Shown: positions 44,194-57,052, counted from the stretch's first letter. The stretch is DNA of 64,000 bases from Flaveria trinervia (GCA_025506515.1 CM046454.1:38107440-38171439), one strand, 5' to 3'. Notes: generated by a model not told the origin, from the letters alone. Program-made: numbers and translations.

Positions 44194-47100
44194 CTAATTC
44201 CCATTAATGAGTCTGTAAGACTCACTTGCATAGGCCTCAAGGAGAACAACTTGTTCCTCCTTGATGAGTTCTTCTGCTTCTCCCTCGAAGAAGAACTCTA
44301 GGCCATAATACTCAGACAGGTATCTCACTGTCTTTCCATTCTTCAACTCCACATTTGTTATCTCTGTAAGCAAATTCATCAGGGTGAGTGCCTTCAAGCA
44401 ACAACTGGAGTTCACTCTTCTGAAGATCTTCAAGTCTTTTGTATAACAACCCCTTCTTGATCATTTTGTTCTCAAGAATAGATTGAGGGGTTGTCTTGGA
44501 GTTGTGATCTCTCTTGAATTCTTCAATGATTTCCCAGGGTGAGACTACCATGGCCAACATAATTGCAGCATTCAAGGTCTTCTTCACTTGGCCATGATAT
44601 CTACTTGGTATATTCTTCTTATGAATTCTAGAACTTACCCTAGGGTCTGGCCAAATCCACACTCTTTCTCTTTGATGTTGAAAAGTATGTCTAAGAGTGT
44701 ACAGCCTCAGAGCTTGTTTCTTCATTTCTTGAATGGATGAGGACTGAGGGAAATCCTTGTCAACCATCTTGAGAAACTGCTCATCATGCTACTTCTGCTG
44801 TTTTGCTTATTCAATCTTTACCTTCACCATCTGCATTTGCAAATCAGGTGTAATCACTTCTTGACTTCTGTGCTCAGGTGTTTTAAGGTTGAGAACAACA
44901 GAGATTGGCAGACAATCTTCATCATCATCCTCTTCTTCAACTTCTTCTACCCTCAACACCCTTCTCCTCCTTTTGGGTGTATCACTGGGTAAGGTTTGAG
45001 GGGGTTTTTAGGGTAAAGGGATTGGTTTTGTGGGTTGAGTTGTGGGTGGCTTTGGTTTAGAGATAGATTTGGGAGATTTTAGAGATGAGGGTTGTGTTTG
45101 AGTGGGAGTGTGAGAAGACTGATCTAGCATTTTAGTGGTGAGTTTGGCTTTGGAGAGCTTTGCCATTTCAGTTCTCTTCCCTGCACCTGCTTCATCCAGT
45201 GCTTTGATGATCAACCCTTTATTATAGCCTCCAGCAGAGCAGATTTTCTTGGTTATCTCCAAGATACTGTCTCTGGACCAGGACTTTATCTCTATCAATG
45301 ATCTTCCAAGGTATTTGGCAATGAATCTGATCATTATCTCCAATCTTTCCCTTTCCAACACACTATAACCAGCCCATCTTGTTTGAATCTCTTCTATTTC
45401 CAGCTTTCTGATCTCAGAGTCTAATGTGGCTGTGTCATGACCATGTCTAAAGAGCTGATCTATAACTTTACCCATGGATCTGCTGTGAGCTTCATCAGCA
45501 TCTTTGACAAGATCTTCTAAGGATTTTTCTTCATCAGCTTTTGACTCAGCACTTTTCTTTCGCTTCTATGTGATCAGTTGTTCTGAGATCAGTTCTTTCT
45601 CCACCTCCTTCTCTTTTTCAGGTTCTTTCTCATCATCAACTCTTTTCCTTTTCTTTTCTTTCACTGCCTTAGTAGTCTCCCCCTTTTTGGTTGCATTGGG
45701 ATCAGGGGCTTGAAAGGCAGAAAGAGATTTGTGAACAGCATCATCAATGAGGGTTTGTAGATTTGAGGAGATCCTCTCATCTATGGCTTTATGGACAATC
45801 TCAGAATGATTGGAGTGATGAGAGGTAAGGAGTTTTGAAAGATAGTAACCATCTGCTCAGAGGGGTTCTGTCCCTGAGAGGTGGTGCCAAAGGCAGAGGC
45901 TGGTGGCATAGTTATGTGTGTAGGCGAAGTGTTTGGTGAACCTTCAATTGAAGGTGCCATCTATGTGGTTATTGGGGTAGATGGACTTTGATCCTGAGAC
46001 ATTTTGGCTAGCAGCTCTTTGAGTCTGCTTACCTCATTCTCTAGGATGGTATTATGGGCTAAAACATTATAGAAAAAGCCCAGGTCATCATCAGTCGTTG
46101 CTGAATCACCTAACCTCCTGATTGAATGAGGATGAACATGCTCTGAGTGTAGATTAGTAGATGCATGTGCCCCTTGTTCTTGGTACTGGGGACTTCTTGC
46201 CTCAGGACTATGTCTTTCATTGGCAGTTGCCTCTGGTGAGGTCTTATGGATGTTACCAACTTCATCCTGATCATTTGCTGAATCAGTAGAAGTGGCAGCC
46301 TTACCAGATGTTCTAACCTCTGTTTCTACACTTGGAGATTGAACATTGTAACCCCTGTGCTATTGGTTATCAGAAGCATTTTGGTCCTCCTCAATGGTTG
46401 AGGTATTCCCAGTGGTAATTGGTTTCTGCGGAGGGGGTGAGGAATGCAACTGACTCAGCACTTTAGCAACTATCAGTGTTGGGCTTTGAGGGGCAGTTGC
46501 ATGTGGAGATTGGTCCGAAGCAGATTGCACCCGGGGTGAGAGGTGCTCTTCAATGGTAACCCTCTCAATTGAGATAGGTTCCAGTAATGTGAGATCCCCA
46601 ATTGTGGTTGCAACAGGATCCTGTTGAGAGGATACCTGTGCGGCTTCAGCATGTTGAGTCTTGGACATAACTGGGGGGTTATAACCAGTATGCGCTTCCT
46701 GTATTAGTGGTACAGGGGCATCCTCAGGGGACTCATCTCCCTGAGTAGCCTTTTTGGGCTTTTTGGATTTGGGTTTGGTGGGGACTTTGGATCTGGAAGT
46801 GGAGGCTGTGGGTTCCCTCTGCTTGCGTTTTAGCATCCAGGCAGCCCCTTTTAGAGTAGGGTTTGAGTTATGTCTGGAGTATACCTCAGCTAAAACAACT
46901 GGAGCAGGGACCCCAAGACTAACAAGGCCATCAGATTTTAATTGATTCAAAATTATGGCCATTAGAAACCTGGGATAAAGTAACCATCTATTTGCCATAG
47001 GTTTCTGAGCCAGATCCTTTAGTTCCATGAACACTATCTCAGAAAAATTTAGATTTTGGCGTTCAAAGATAGAGTACAATACCTGTTGCCACCGTGAAGA

Positions 47101-48039
47101 CATCTGATCCCAAGAAGATGTCTTTGAAGCAAGGCAGACATTCACCATATGAAAGATAAGTCTTTCGGCATCATGGAAGTGCTTTTTAAGAATGGTTGTA
47201 GCACTTAAGTCGCCTACAAACACTTGCACTGATCTTATAGTGTACCAAGAGCTGAAGAATCACCCCATGTCTCAAATCATTGGTGATATCAATGCTGGTG
47301 TCTCAACAGAAGTCAATTGTCCAACTTCTTCTTCTATGCTCTCTTCATCAGTCAGCTAGAGCCAAAGAACTATCATGTTGCTTTGAGAGACAATGGATGG
47401 GTTGAAGCCATGCAGCTTGAGCTACTTTAGTTCAAAAAGCAGCAAGTGTGGGAACTGGTTCCTCTACCCCCAGGTAAGTGTGCAATATGCACTAAATGGG
47501 TGTTTAGGAATAAAACTGATGAAAATGGGCTTATTGTCAAGAACAAGGCTAGACTGGTTGTACAAGGGTTTTCACAAGAAGAAGGTATTGATTATGATGA
47601 AACCTTGCCTCTGTGGCCAGACTAGAGGCAATAGATTGTTCTTAGCCTATGCTGCACTCCACAATCTTAAGTCTTTCGGCATCATGGAAGTGCTTTTTAA
47701 GAATGGTTGTAGCACTTAAGTCGCCTGCATACCCGTTATTAGTATAGGTGTCATCATGCAAATTTAGGGTTTTCCGAATGATGTCGGGGGTGATGAGCAC
47801 CTATTTCTGGTTCACCAACGATAAGAGAGTGATTGGCTATCATTCTCACCAGTTGTTACAGAGACGTTGGTCTAGAATTGGGTTAAGGAATCAGGGTATA
47901 TGGAAGGATTTAGAAGAAAGGTTGTTCGGTATTGGGAATCCACCATAAGATCGATGGCAGTATCAAACTTGTTCCAAAAAGCCGATTTCGAAAGGTAGGC
48001 AACACAGTTATGTCGGGGTTTGAGTTTCATGGTCGCCAT
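44194..48039 (-). pseudogene. SIR-3 A-ORF, split by an inverted pol fragment
   Basis: The start at 48039 (MATMKLKPRHNCVAYL) matches SIR-2. The N-terminal part runs from there to 47669, is interrupted by an inverted 453-base insert with a repeated 58-base flank, and resumes at 47215. 47229-46360 carries TTILKKHFHDAERLIFHMVN, CLASKTSSWDQMSSRWQQ and NRWLLYPRFLMAII, then a Ser/Pro-rich linker. 45475-45008 gives a charged helical region (RKLEIEEIQTRW, LEIMIRFIAKYLGRSLIEIK). 44767-44194 gives RERVWIWPDPRVSSRIHKK, LLLEGTHPDEFAYRD and VELKNGKTVRYLSEYYG. Several stops and shifts. No signal peptide or clear membrane helix is seen; a basic run suggests nuclear or RNA contact. Confidence 0.75.
47158..47726 (+). 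repeat. Inverted copy of SIR-3 pol flanked by a 58-base direct repeat
   Basis: 47214-47670 (457 bases) is the reverse complement of 49911-50370 (460 bases) in the same element. By eye the only differences are three single-base deletions in short runs (cc, ttt, tt). The source and the copy share the TAG at 50153-50155 and 47428-47430, which SIR-2 lacks. On either side the A-ORF sequence aagtctttcggc...agtcgcct (58 bases) occurs twice without a difference, at 47158-47215 and 47669-47726. Short overlaps (cta, ttaag) lie at the joints. Confidence 0.9.
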
Positions 48040-48712
48040 TGTTGAGAGAGAAAAGGTTTGAAAACGGCTAATGAAACATTTGGCTATAAGTGCAGGTATT
48101 TATAGGTTAAGAAAAGGCTGAAAAGAAAACGACTGAAAGTGTTGGTGTTATCAGCAGTTGTAAGAAAACAACTGAAGACTTGGTTTTTACTATCAGACGT
48201 TTGAAAACAACTAAAGACTTGGTTTTAGTCATCAGTAGTTGTGAAACTACTGAAAACCTTGGTTTTGTCTTTAGGTGTTGGAAACAACTGAGGACTTGGT
48301 GTTAGTCATAAGTAGTTGTGAAACTACTGAAGACATGGTTTTGTCTTCAGCTGTTGTAAACAACTGAGGACTTGGTGTTAGTCATCAGTAGTTGTGAAAC
48401 TACTGAAGACATGGTTTTGTCATCAGCTGTTTAGGGTGAAACAACAGTTTGTGGAAACGACTGAAGAGAAAATTCTCATCAGTGGTTTTCGTCAATTCTT
48501 AGCTTTGCAGCTGTTTCATACTGTCCTCAACACTTATTCATCAGACTTTTAGCTGTGTTCAGTGGTTTCGTAGGACTTCAGTACTTATCTTTTTTTACTG
48601 ACATCAGTAGTTATAAATACATCAGTAGTTTGTAACAGAATCAATACACATTTGTGACATGTTTACTAATGATCATCAGTACTTGTTTACTGAGATCATC
48701 AGTAGTTATCAC
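48040..48712 (-). promoter_or_regulatory. SIR-3 spacer between pol and A-ORF: motif array plus TATA box
   Basis: No ORF. On plus it holds many copies of tgaaactactgaagac and cagctgttgtaaac-like words between 48160 and 48640, related to the LTR array. On the minus strand TATAAATA (48104-48097) within cctataaatacct lies 65 bases before the A-ORF ATG, the same distance as in SIR-2. Confidence 0.65.
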
Positions 48713-51700
48713 TTATTCTAGCTGCAGCATACCAAGCCTTAACACAAGGTTTTGGAAAGTTGAACTATCCAAAGGCTTAGTAAATATATCTGCAACCTCA
48801 TCAGCACTAGGCACAAACTTTGGATCTATCAGACCTTTTTCAAAACAATCCCTAATAAAATGGTGTCTGATCTCTATATGTTTGGTCCTAGAGTGTTGGA
48901 CTGGATTCTTGACAATGCACAAAGCTGAAGCACTATCCATTAGTAATGGAGTCTTAGTCTCTGTAATGCCATAATCCAATAGTTGGTTCTGAAGCCAGAG
49001 TACCTAAGATGTACAACTTGCAACAGCAATGTACTCTGCTTTAGCAGTGGATGTAGCAACAGATGTTTGTTTCTTACTCTGCCAAGAAATCAAACAGTTG
49101 CCTAGGAATTGACATCCACCAGAAGTTGACTTTCTGGTTAACTTACACCCTGTATAGTCACTATCAGAAAAAGCAACTAATTTGCAAGAGTGTCCAGTGG
49201 AATACCAAAGACCTAGAGATTTTGTACCTTGCAGATATCTAAAGATCCTCTGGACTGCAATCAAATAAGACTCTTTAGGAGCAGCCTGAAATCTAGCACA
49301 AACACAAGTTGCAAACATGATATCTAGTCTACAAGCTGTTAACTACATCAAGGACCCAATCATACATCTGTAAAGTGTTTCATCAACAGCTTTACCTTTC
49401 TGATCTGCATCCAGTTGTGTGGTGTTGCACATGGGAGTAGAACAGGGCTTACAATATTGTAAATCAAACTTATTCAAAAGATCTTTTGTATATTTTGACC
49501 GATGAATGAAGGTTCCATGAGCCTGTTCTTTGATTTGTAAGCCTAGAAAGAACTGAATTCTCCCATTGCACTAACATTTGTTTCATTAAATTTGTAAAAT
49601 CATCACACAACTGGGGATCAGAGGATGCAAAAATTATATCATCAACATAAATTTGAACAAGTAGCTTATGTTCATCCACTTTCTTAATAAACAAAGTTTT
49701 ATCTATGGAGCCTCTAGTGAAATTATTTTGAAGAAGAAAATTTGAAAGGGTTTCATCTCTAGGAGCTTGCTTCAACCATAAAGAGCCTTATCAAGTTTAT
49801 ACACCCAATCATGATATTTATTGTCGTCAAAACCTGGTGGTTGACATACATAAACCTCTTCTTTTATTTTACCATATAAAAAGGCACTTTTGACATCCAT
49901 TTGAAAAACTTTAAGATTGTGGAGTGCAGCATAGGCTAAGAACAATCTAATTGCCTCTAGTCTGGCCACAGAGGCAAAGGTTTCATCATAATCAATACCT
50001 TCTTCTTGTGAAAACCCTTGTACAACCAGTCTAGCCTTGTTCTTGACAATAAGCCCATTTTCATCAGTTTTATTCCTAAACACCCATTTAGTGCATATTG
50101 CACACTTACCTGGGGGTAGAGGAACCAGTTCCCACACTTGCTGCTTTTTGAACTAAAGTAGCTCAAGCTGCATGGCTTCAACCCATCCATTGTCTCTCAA
50201 AGCAACATGATAGTTCTTTGGCTCTAGCTGACTGATGAAGAGAGCATAGAAGAAGAAGTTGGACAATTGACTTCTGGTTGAGACACCAGCATTGATATCA
50301 CCAATGATTTGAGACATGGGGTGATTCTTCAGCTCTTGGTACACTATAAGATCAGTGCAAGTGTTTGTAGTCGGTTCAGCAGCAATAGATGAGGATCCAG
50401 ATTCTTGAAACCAAGTATGAGATGGCAATTCACATGATGTAGAGGAGTCAGAAATCTCATGAGCATTTGTTTTGGATGGAGCTGCTGAAGCTACAGGAAC
50501 ATCAAGTTTAGCAGACTCAGGCAGTTGGTCACTAAACTTGAAAAGGTGAGTACCGATATCATCATCATCTTCAGTACCACCAGGTGGAAGACTTTCTGAA
50601 GAAGATGATTTATCCACATGATCTGCAACAGCTGGAGGTTGATAAGGAACATATTGCAGTATGTCCAAATCAAACAACTCCACAGGGTTTTGTGGAATTT
50701 TATCCTTAGAAGATTCATTGAATTTCACATGCAAGGTTTCTTCAACTATCTTTGTTCTGCAGTTGAAGACTCTGTAAGCCTTGCATGTGGATGAATATCC
50801 TACAAAATACCCTACATCCACCTTAGGATCAAATTTGTGGAGTTGATCCTTTGTGTTGAGAATGAAACAAGGACACCCAAAGGCTTTGAAAAATGAAATT
50901 AGAGGAGCCAAATGATGTAGCACTTCATATGGAGTCTTCATCAACCTCTGATTTACTAACACTCTATTCTGCACATAACAAGCTGTGTTGATAGCTTTAG
51001 CCCAAAAGGTCAATGGCAAACCAGAGTCAACCAACATAGACCTTGTAGCTTCAATTAGGGTCCTATTCTTTCTTTCCACTACTCCATTTTGTTCTGGATT
51101 CCTTGGAATGCTAAACTGCCTCTTGATTCTCTTTGATAGATAAAAATCATCAAGTGTATGGTTTCTGAATTCAGTTCCATTATCACTCCTTATACACATG
51201 ACTGATAAGGAATAGTGCTTTTTAACATACAACACAAAGTTTATAATCATCTGAGCAACCTCATCCTTTGAATGCAAGAAGAAAGTCCATACAAATCTAG
51301 AGTAATCATCCACAATTACCAGACAATATTTCTTCTTTGCCATGCTCATCACTCTCACAGGACCAAATAGATCCATGTGCAGTAACTGCAAGCAGGCAGT
51401 GGACTTAGGTTCTTCAATAGGAGGGAATGAGACTTTGTGTTGTTTTCCTTTCAAACAAGTAGTGCAGGTTTCATCACAGTGGAACTCCTTTATTGGTAGA
51501 CCTCTCACTAAACTATTGTGGATTAGCTGATTCATGTTTTTGATATTAACATGACCCAACCTTCTATTCCACAGTTTAAATTCCTGAGGAGAGGCTTTGG
51601 AGAACATGCAAGGATGACCCTTCAAATCAATCGTCTTTGAAAAATCCAAGGCATATACTCTTCCAATCCCGTTGGCCTTCAGGAGAGTATGTTCATCCAA

Positions 51701-52030
51701 TACCTTGTCAATCAGCCTCAGAACTTGGGAAGACAGAATCCTGTAGTTCTGGCTTGTGAAAAGTGCAACATGCCCTTTATCACACATCTGACTGACACTC
51801 AGTAGATTGTACTTGAGATTCTCCACATGGTTAACATCATCAAATCTGATATCTCCATTAGACACATATCCTTTCCCGATGATGTAACACTTGCCATCAT
51901 TTCCAAATGAAACAAATCCCTTCTTTCCTTGATAGTAGTCATTAAGAAAAGAACGGCTTCCAATCATACGCATAGATCCTCCACTGTCTACATACCAGAT
52001 GCTCCTTTGGCATGCTAAAGAACCCTGCAT
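48713..52030 (-). pseudogene. SIR-3 Pol: protease, integrase, RT, RNase H
   Basis: 52030-50153 is a long open frame of 625 codons. It holds protease (IWYVDSGGSMRMIGSRS), GAG-pre-integrase (LWNRRLGHVNIKNMNQLI) and integrase (LHMDLFGPVRVM, IRSDNGTEFRNH, EQNGVVERKNRTLIEATRSM), ending at a TAG after MQLELL. RT resumes at 50137 (WELVPLPPGKCAICTKWVF, FQMDVKSAFLYGKIKEEVYV), and 49775-49470 holds QIYVDDIIFASS with an intact YVDD. RNase H: 49318-49004 (AFSDSDYTGCKLTRKSTSGG) and 48979-48713 (LLMDSASALCIVKN, ADIFTKPLDSSTFQNLVLRL). It is broken by one stop and two or three shifts, with the catalytic motifs retained. Confidence 0.92.
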
Positions 52031-52043
52031 TTATCATAAAGAA

Positions 52044-54959
52044 CTAGTTAGGTTTTGAGACCCAAACCTTTTTGGTTTTGGGTCTGTTTTCATCAACAGA
52101 TTTAACCATAACTTGTTTCTCATGATTAACAGCTGATGAAGATGGATATGGTGCTGAAATGGATTCCTTGGATTTGGGCTTGGAATGCCTTTTCAGTGGT
52201 TTGATCACAGGTGCATCTAGTTGGTTAACTCTCCCCAACAAATGTTGAACCATCATAACAAGTTGTGTCTGATTTGTAGCTAAAGCTTTCAGCTCTTGGG
52301 ACATATCAGTACTTGTTTTTGATGAATTTCTGTGACCCACCATTTCCTCCTTGAAATTCACAGACTTAGTCTGATGTTTGTCATGAGGAGCACTATCAGG
52401 TATTCCATGATAAACCCTATCCTTCTTTTTGGATTTGGATGAAGGCATGGGTTTATCACATTGGGATGAATATGGTACAAACTTGGTCTCAAACTCATTT
52501 TTCATTTCATCCATCTGGATTTTAATGAGCTTATCTCTGTTGAGTTTGGAACCCTTTCTGTACCAACATTCATCAGAAAGATGATTGAATTTACCACATA
52601 TTTCACATGGCTTATTCTTCATCTTGGATTGATCAACTGCTGATGTGGAAACTACTGAAGGTGTGATCTTTAGTACTTTCCTCCTTTCAGTACTTATGTT
52701 AAGTACTAAAGGATCTGTAACAACTGAAGACTTGTTCTTCAGCTGTTCTCTATCCGTCCTGAAAGACCGTATGATAGATTCATCGGCAGTTGTTAATCCT
52801 TTTATTTCAGCTGATTTGAAATGCTTTTCAGATGTTGTTACTTGCCCTTCAGTACTTGAGGTACTTTGAGGGACAACATCTGAAGTACTCAGCTTCATGT
52901 GCTTATCAGTAGTTAACCCATCAGGCAATTGATTTGCTGAGGTATCAACACAGATTTCATCTTGTGATTTTGGGTGATCACTTGAGGATGATGCACATGA
53001 TGATGTGGTTTGGAAATTACTTTCACCTTCAAGTTGTACCATTGATTTTGGAGTAAAATCTATTGGTGGTTCAATGTGATTGTAACCTATTCCAAACTTC
53101 ACATTCGAAGCAGATTGCTTGCTGAGCAGCATTTCAAATCCCTTGTAGGATGATACCCAGCGGTCACACTCAACTTTTGTAGCTACAAGTTTTTCTTTGA
53201 GTTCTCTATGGTTCTCAAGAATGACCTCTAGCCTAGCCTTTTCATCATTTAATTGGCATTTAAGCTTATAAATCTCATCATCTTTATCATTAAGAACAGA
53301 CTCATACTCAGCTTTTCTTTTGGAAAGGGTTTGCTCAAGCTTAAGATTTTGATTTGTTAAAGCTACATTTGCCTCTCTAATAGAGATAAATGCAGCTATG
53401 CAAGATTCAGAACATAGCTTGGCCTTAGCCTTAAAGGATACCTGTGTTACCTGTGATGAGGATGCATTGGAGCATGAACTCTCAGTAGACTCCAGGGCCA
53501 TGAGAGCAAAATTCCCAATAGGATGTTCACCACCATGTGGACCATGACCAGCAAATAAATGCTAATTACCAGAGAGATCATCTGGTAAACTGCTCCAGTC
53601 AACAACACCAGGGGTGAAGAAGCTGTGATGAGGTTGTGATTGAGATGATTGTGATGGTAGAGGCGCAGGTAAGGCTTGAGGTTGTTGTGCAATAGGAACT
53701 TGAACTGGATTTGGCTGTGGCATGTAATAGCAGGGATATGGATATGACATTGGACCCTAAGGGACAAAATATGCAGGAGATATAGGTTGTGCATGATGAC
53801 CAAAACTAGCAGGATGTTGCCCTCTGTTTTGTGGACTATTGCTTGGAAAAGTCACAAAGGGTGCAGAGGAGTTAGATCCAGTTGATCTACACTCTCTTGC
53901 AAAGTGTCCAAGCCTGTGGCATCTGTGACACCTCAACTTACCCTTGTCAAAACCAACTTTGGTTTTGGCAGAGAGTCCTGGAAATTTCCTACCAGTTCTC
54001 TTGTAGAACTTTTGAGATCTGATATTAATCAAGGCCATTTGGCTTAGAATATCCATCTCTTCTAAGTCATCATCAGCAATACCCTTCAAATCATCCATAA
54101 TGAAACACAAATTGTCACTATTACAGCCTGACTGATTGTCAACACTAACAAATGCATGATCTGAACTGTTTGAAGATAAATCTATACGTTCATCATAATT
54201 GCTTTCATATGCAGCATATTTTGACTCATGACCAACCAAGGCAGTGTTCCCTGCTACAAAGTCATCAGTGAGCTTTCCTGATGATGCCAGTTTCCTTTTC
54301 TGCTCTATCTCTCTTTCAAATGTAAGCAGTTTCCCATGGAGTTGGGTGAGAGATAGACTATCCAGATTTGCACTGGAGCGTAGGACAATGGTGTATGTGT
54401 CCCATCTCTCAGGCAGTGATCTGAGGAATCTGTTGTTCATCTGGCTATTAGTGTATTCATGTTTGACCATTTTCATCTCAGAGATCAAACAGGAAAAACG
54501 CTCAAACTGTTGAGTCAGTGACTCACCCTTCCTGTGAGAGAATGTCTCATATTGTTGGGCAACGATTTCTCTATTGTTTGCTAAGACCGCATCTGTTCCA
54601 CCAAATTGTTCCTTCAATGCATTCTAGAGGTCATGAGTAGTTTCATGATGCATAAGCCCAGAATAGATTTCATTAGGCAGAGCCATGGCCAGAATACCAT
54701 GCGCTTTAGCATCAATCTCAAACAGTTTTCGATCCTCATCTGAGTATTGTTCCTTCTTCTTCGGAACCATTTGGTTGGTTTCTGGATTGTTCACCATAGC
54801 CTTGTGTGGACCATGTACCACAGATGTCCAACAACCTGAACTGTTAACAGACAGGTGATGAAGCATTCTTCGTTGCCATATGTTATACTCAGTCCTAACC
54901 AGCATCGGAGGCTTGGTTGAGGAACCGGTATTGTGAGGGTTATTAGAAGGAGTAATCAT
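52044..54959 (-). pseudogene. SIR-3 Gag
   Basis: Starts MITPSNNPHNTGSS at 54959. The core is split by a TAG (HDL*NALKE, where SIR-2 has Trp) near 54620. 54617-53757 holds KEQFGGTDAVLANNREIV, LPERWDTYTIVLRSS and a complete knuckle CHRCHRLGHFAREC. After a stop at 53757 comes a Pro/Gln-rich stretch (about 53750-53562). 53501-52044 begins MALESTESSCSNASSSQ, then gives a coiled coil (LNDKDDEIYKLKCQLNDEKA), a second complete knuckle CEICGKFNHLSDEC and the tail KVWVSKPN. Length and order agree with SIR-2. Confidence 0.88.
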
Positions 54960-55170
54960 TCTCGGATTCAACCAAATTCAATTAAGTTTTAACTGATTTA
55001 GTGCAAAACACAACAAACTCAATATGAACCAAGAGAAAACTCAAAGAAAATAACCAAAAGCAGCTGAAATTCAATGATCTATAACCAATTCTTGCAAATA
55101 TGCTAATTCAATCAAACATAGATATTGAAATAGCAGTTTCAATGATCAACTGTTAGATCAATCAATGATT

Positions 55171-55187
55171 AACCTGCTCTGATACCA
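55171..55187 (-). promoter_or_regulatory. SIR-3 primer-binding site (tRNA-Met type)
   Basis: On the minus strand tggtatcagagcaggtt, two bases inside the 5' LTR end at 55190. Exact initiator tRNA-Met form. The leader 54960-55170 has no ORF. Confidence 0.93.
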
Positions 55188-55189
55188 TT

Positions 55190-55892
55190 TGTTAGGATCA
55201 GTGATCTAAGTTTGATTAATATGAATAGATTGCAGCGGAATTTGAACAATGAATTAGACAATTCGCAAGAACACATTGATATTCAATAAGAAGTAAACAG
55301 TTATATAGAGAGAATTCTGCAAAGGAATATTTCATTCATATGCTTTCGTGGTGGCTGAATGTCACACATTACAACTAGGTCAACATTCCTTATATAGGGA
55401 ATGTGACGTTTGCTAATGTCACTTGATAGTGATATCTAACAGAATTATACAAACCACTGAAACTATGCAAACTACTGAGAATGTTCTCAACTACTGATTA
55501 CATCTCAGAGAATGCTAAGTACAAAAACATAAAACTACTGAAACTAAATTACAAGTACTGAAAGGAAATCATCACAACTACTGAAGTTAATAACTTCAGC
55601 TCTTGTGACAACTACTGATCACTTTGGTCTTCAGTCTTTGTCTTCAGTCTTTGTTCTTCAGACTTTTACTTTCAGACTTTGTGTTGAGTACTTTTCTTTC
55701 AGACTTTGTCTTCAGTACTTTTCTTTCAGACTTTGTCTTTAACAGAAGTCTTCAGATCTTGTCTTCAGACTTTGTCTTCAGACCTTGTAATCAGCTGATG
55801 TCTTCAGCTGTTGTGATCTTCTTCAGCAGTTGCAATGTCTGTGGGACTTAGAGGTTTTTCTGATCAGGCTCATTGGTTCTTTTGGTCCAACA
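55190..55892 (-). repeat. SIR-3 5' LTR (703 bp)
   Basis: Begins TGTTAGGATC and ends GGTCCAACA on plus, matching 43244-43987. The motif array (tcttcagactttg) lies at about 55625-55800 and is shorter than in the partner. The outer end at 55892 is followed by the AAGTT duplication. Confidence 0.93.
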
Positions 55893-55897
55893 AAGTT

Positions 55898-57052
55898 TAT
55901 GTGTGCCAACCAACAGGTTTTGAAGATCATAAACATCCAAATTGGGTGTATAAGCTTGATAAGGCTCTTTATGGACTAAAACAAGCACCTAGAGCCTGGT
56001 ATGAAACATTGTCCAACTTTCTTCTTCAAAATAGTTTTACTAGAGCTTCCATAGATAAAACCTTGTTCATTAAGAAAGTAGGCATGCATAAGCTCCTTAT
56101 TCAAATTTATGTTGATGATATTATTTTTGCATCCTCTGATCCACAGTTGTGTGATGCCTTTACTAAGTTGATGAAACAAAAGTTTGAAATGAGTGCCATG
56201 GGAGAATTACAGTTCTTTCTGGGGTTGCAAATCAATCAAAAGGCTGATGGAACTTTCATTCATCAGTCAAAATATACAAAGGATTTGTTGAAAGAGTTTG
56301 ATTTACAAAACTGTAAGCCCTGTTCTACTCCCATGTGCAGCACCACACAACTGGATGCTGATCAGAAAGGTAAAGCAGTTGATGAAACTCTTTACAAATG
56401 TATGGTTGGTTCCTTGATGTATCTTACAGCTTCTAGACCAGACATTATGTTTGTAACTTGTGTCTGTGCTAGATTTCAGGCTGCACCTAAATTATCCCAT
56501 ATGATTGCAGTCAAAAGGATCTTTAGATATTTGCAAAGAACTCAATCTCTAGGACTTTGGTATTCCACTGGGCACTCTTGCAAATTAGTTGCTTTCTCTG
56601 ATAGTGACTATGTCGGGTGTAAATTAACCAGAAAATCCATCTCTGGTGGATGCCAATTTCTAGGCAACTGTTTGGTTTCTTGGTAGAGTAAGAAACAAAC
56701 CTCTGTTGCTACATCCACTACTGAAGCAGAGTACATTGCTGCTGCAAGTTGTACATCTCAGGTACTCTGGCTTCAGAATCAATTACTGGATTATGACATT
56801 ACAGAGACTAAGACTCCTTTACTAATGGATAGTGCTTCAGCTCTTTGTATTGTTAAGACTCCTATCCAGCATTCTAGGACCAAACATATTAAGATCAGAC
56901 ATCACTTTATCAGGGATTGTTATGAAAAAGGTTTGATTGATCCAAAGTTTGTTCCTAGTGCTGATGAGCTTGCAGATATATTTACTAAGCCTTTGGACAG
57001 TACAAATTTTCAAAATCTTGTGCTAAGGCTTAGTATGCTGCAGATTGAATAA
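55898..57052 (+). pseudogene. SIR-2 Pol part 2: RT and RNase H
   Basis: Continues RT in the frame left at 43243: VCQPTGFEDHKHPNWVYKLD, ALYGLKQAPRAWYETLSNFL, and QIYVDDIIFASS with the catalytic pair intact, then MSAMGELQFFLGLQINQKAD. RNase H follows with MVGSLMYLTASRPD, LVAFSDSDYVGCKLTRKS, a TAG after NCLVSW (56685), then the rest to IFTKPLDSTNFQNLVLRL and the stop at 57052. Apart from SIR-3 and this stop the domain is unbroken. Confidence 0.93.

Larger units (their letters stand above)
43244..55892 (-). mobile_element. SIR-3: Sirevirus-like Ty1/copia element nested in SIR-2 RT
   Basis: LTRs at 43244-43987 and 55190-55892 have the termini TGTTAGG...CCAACA on plus. Both flanks show AAGTT (43239-43243 and 55893-55897). 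Minus-strand order is primer site, gag, pol, spacer, A-ORF, polypurine tract. The element is closely related to SIR-2 in protein and spacer motifs. The first 280 bases of its LTR pair differ by roughly 4 per cent by eye. It carries an inverted copy of its own pol inside the A-ORF. Confidence 0.96.

Noticed and set aside
47393..47719. A 108-codon plus-strand gene
   Set aside because: It is a non-coding frame of the inverted pol fragment and is repeated as a shadow frame on the source pol at 49957-50190.
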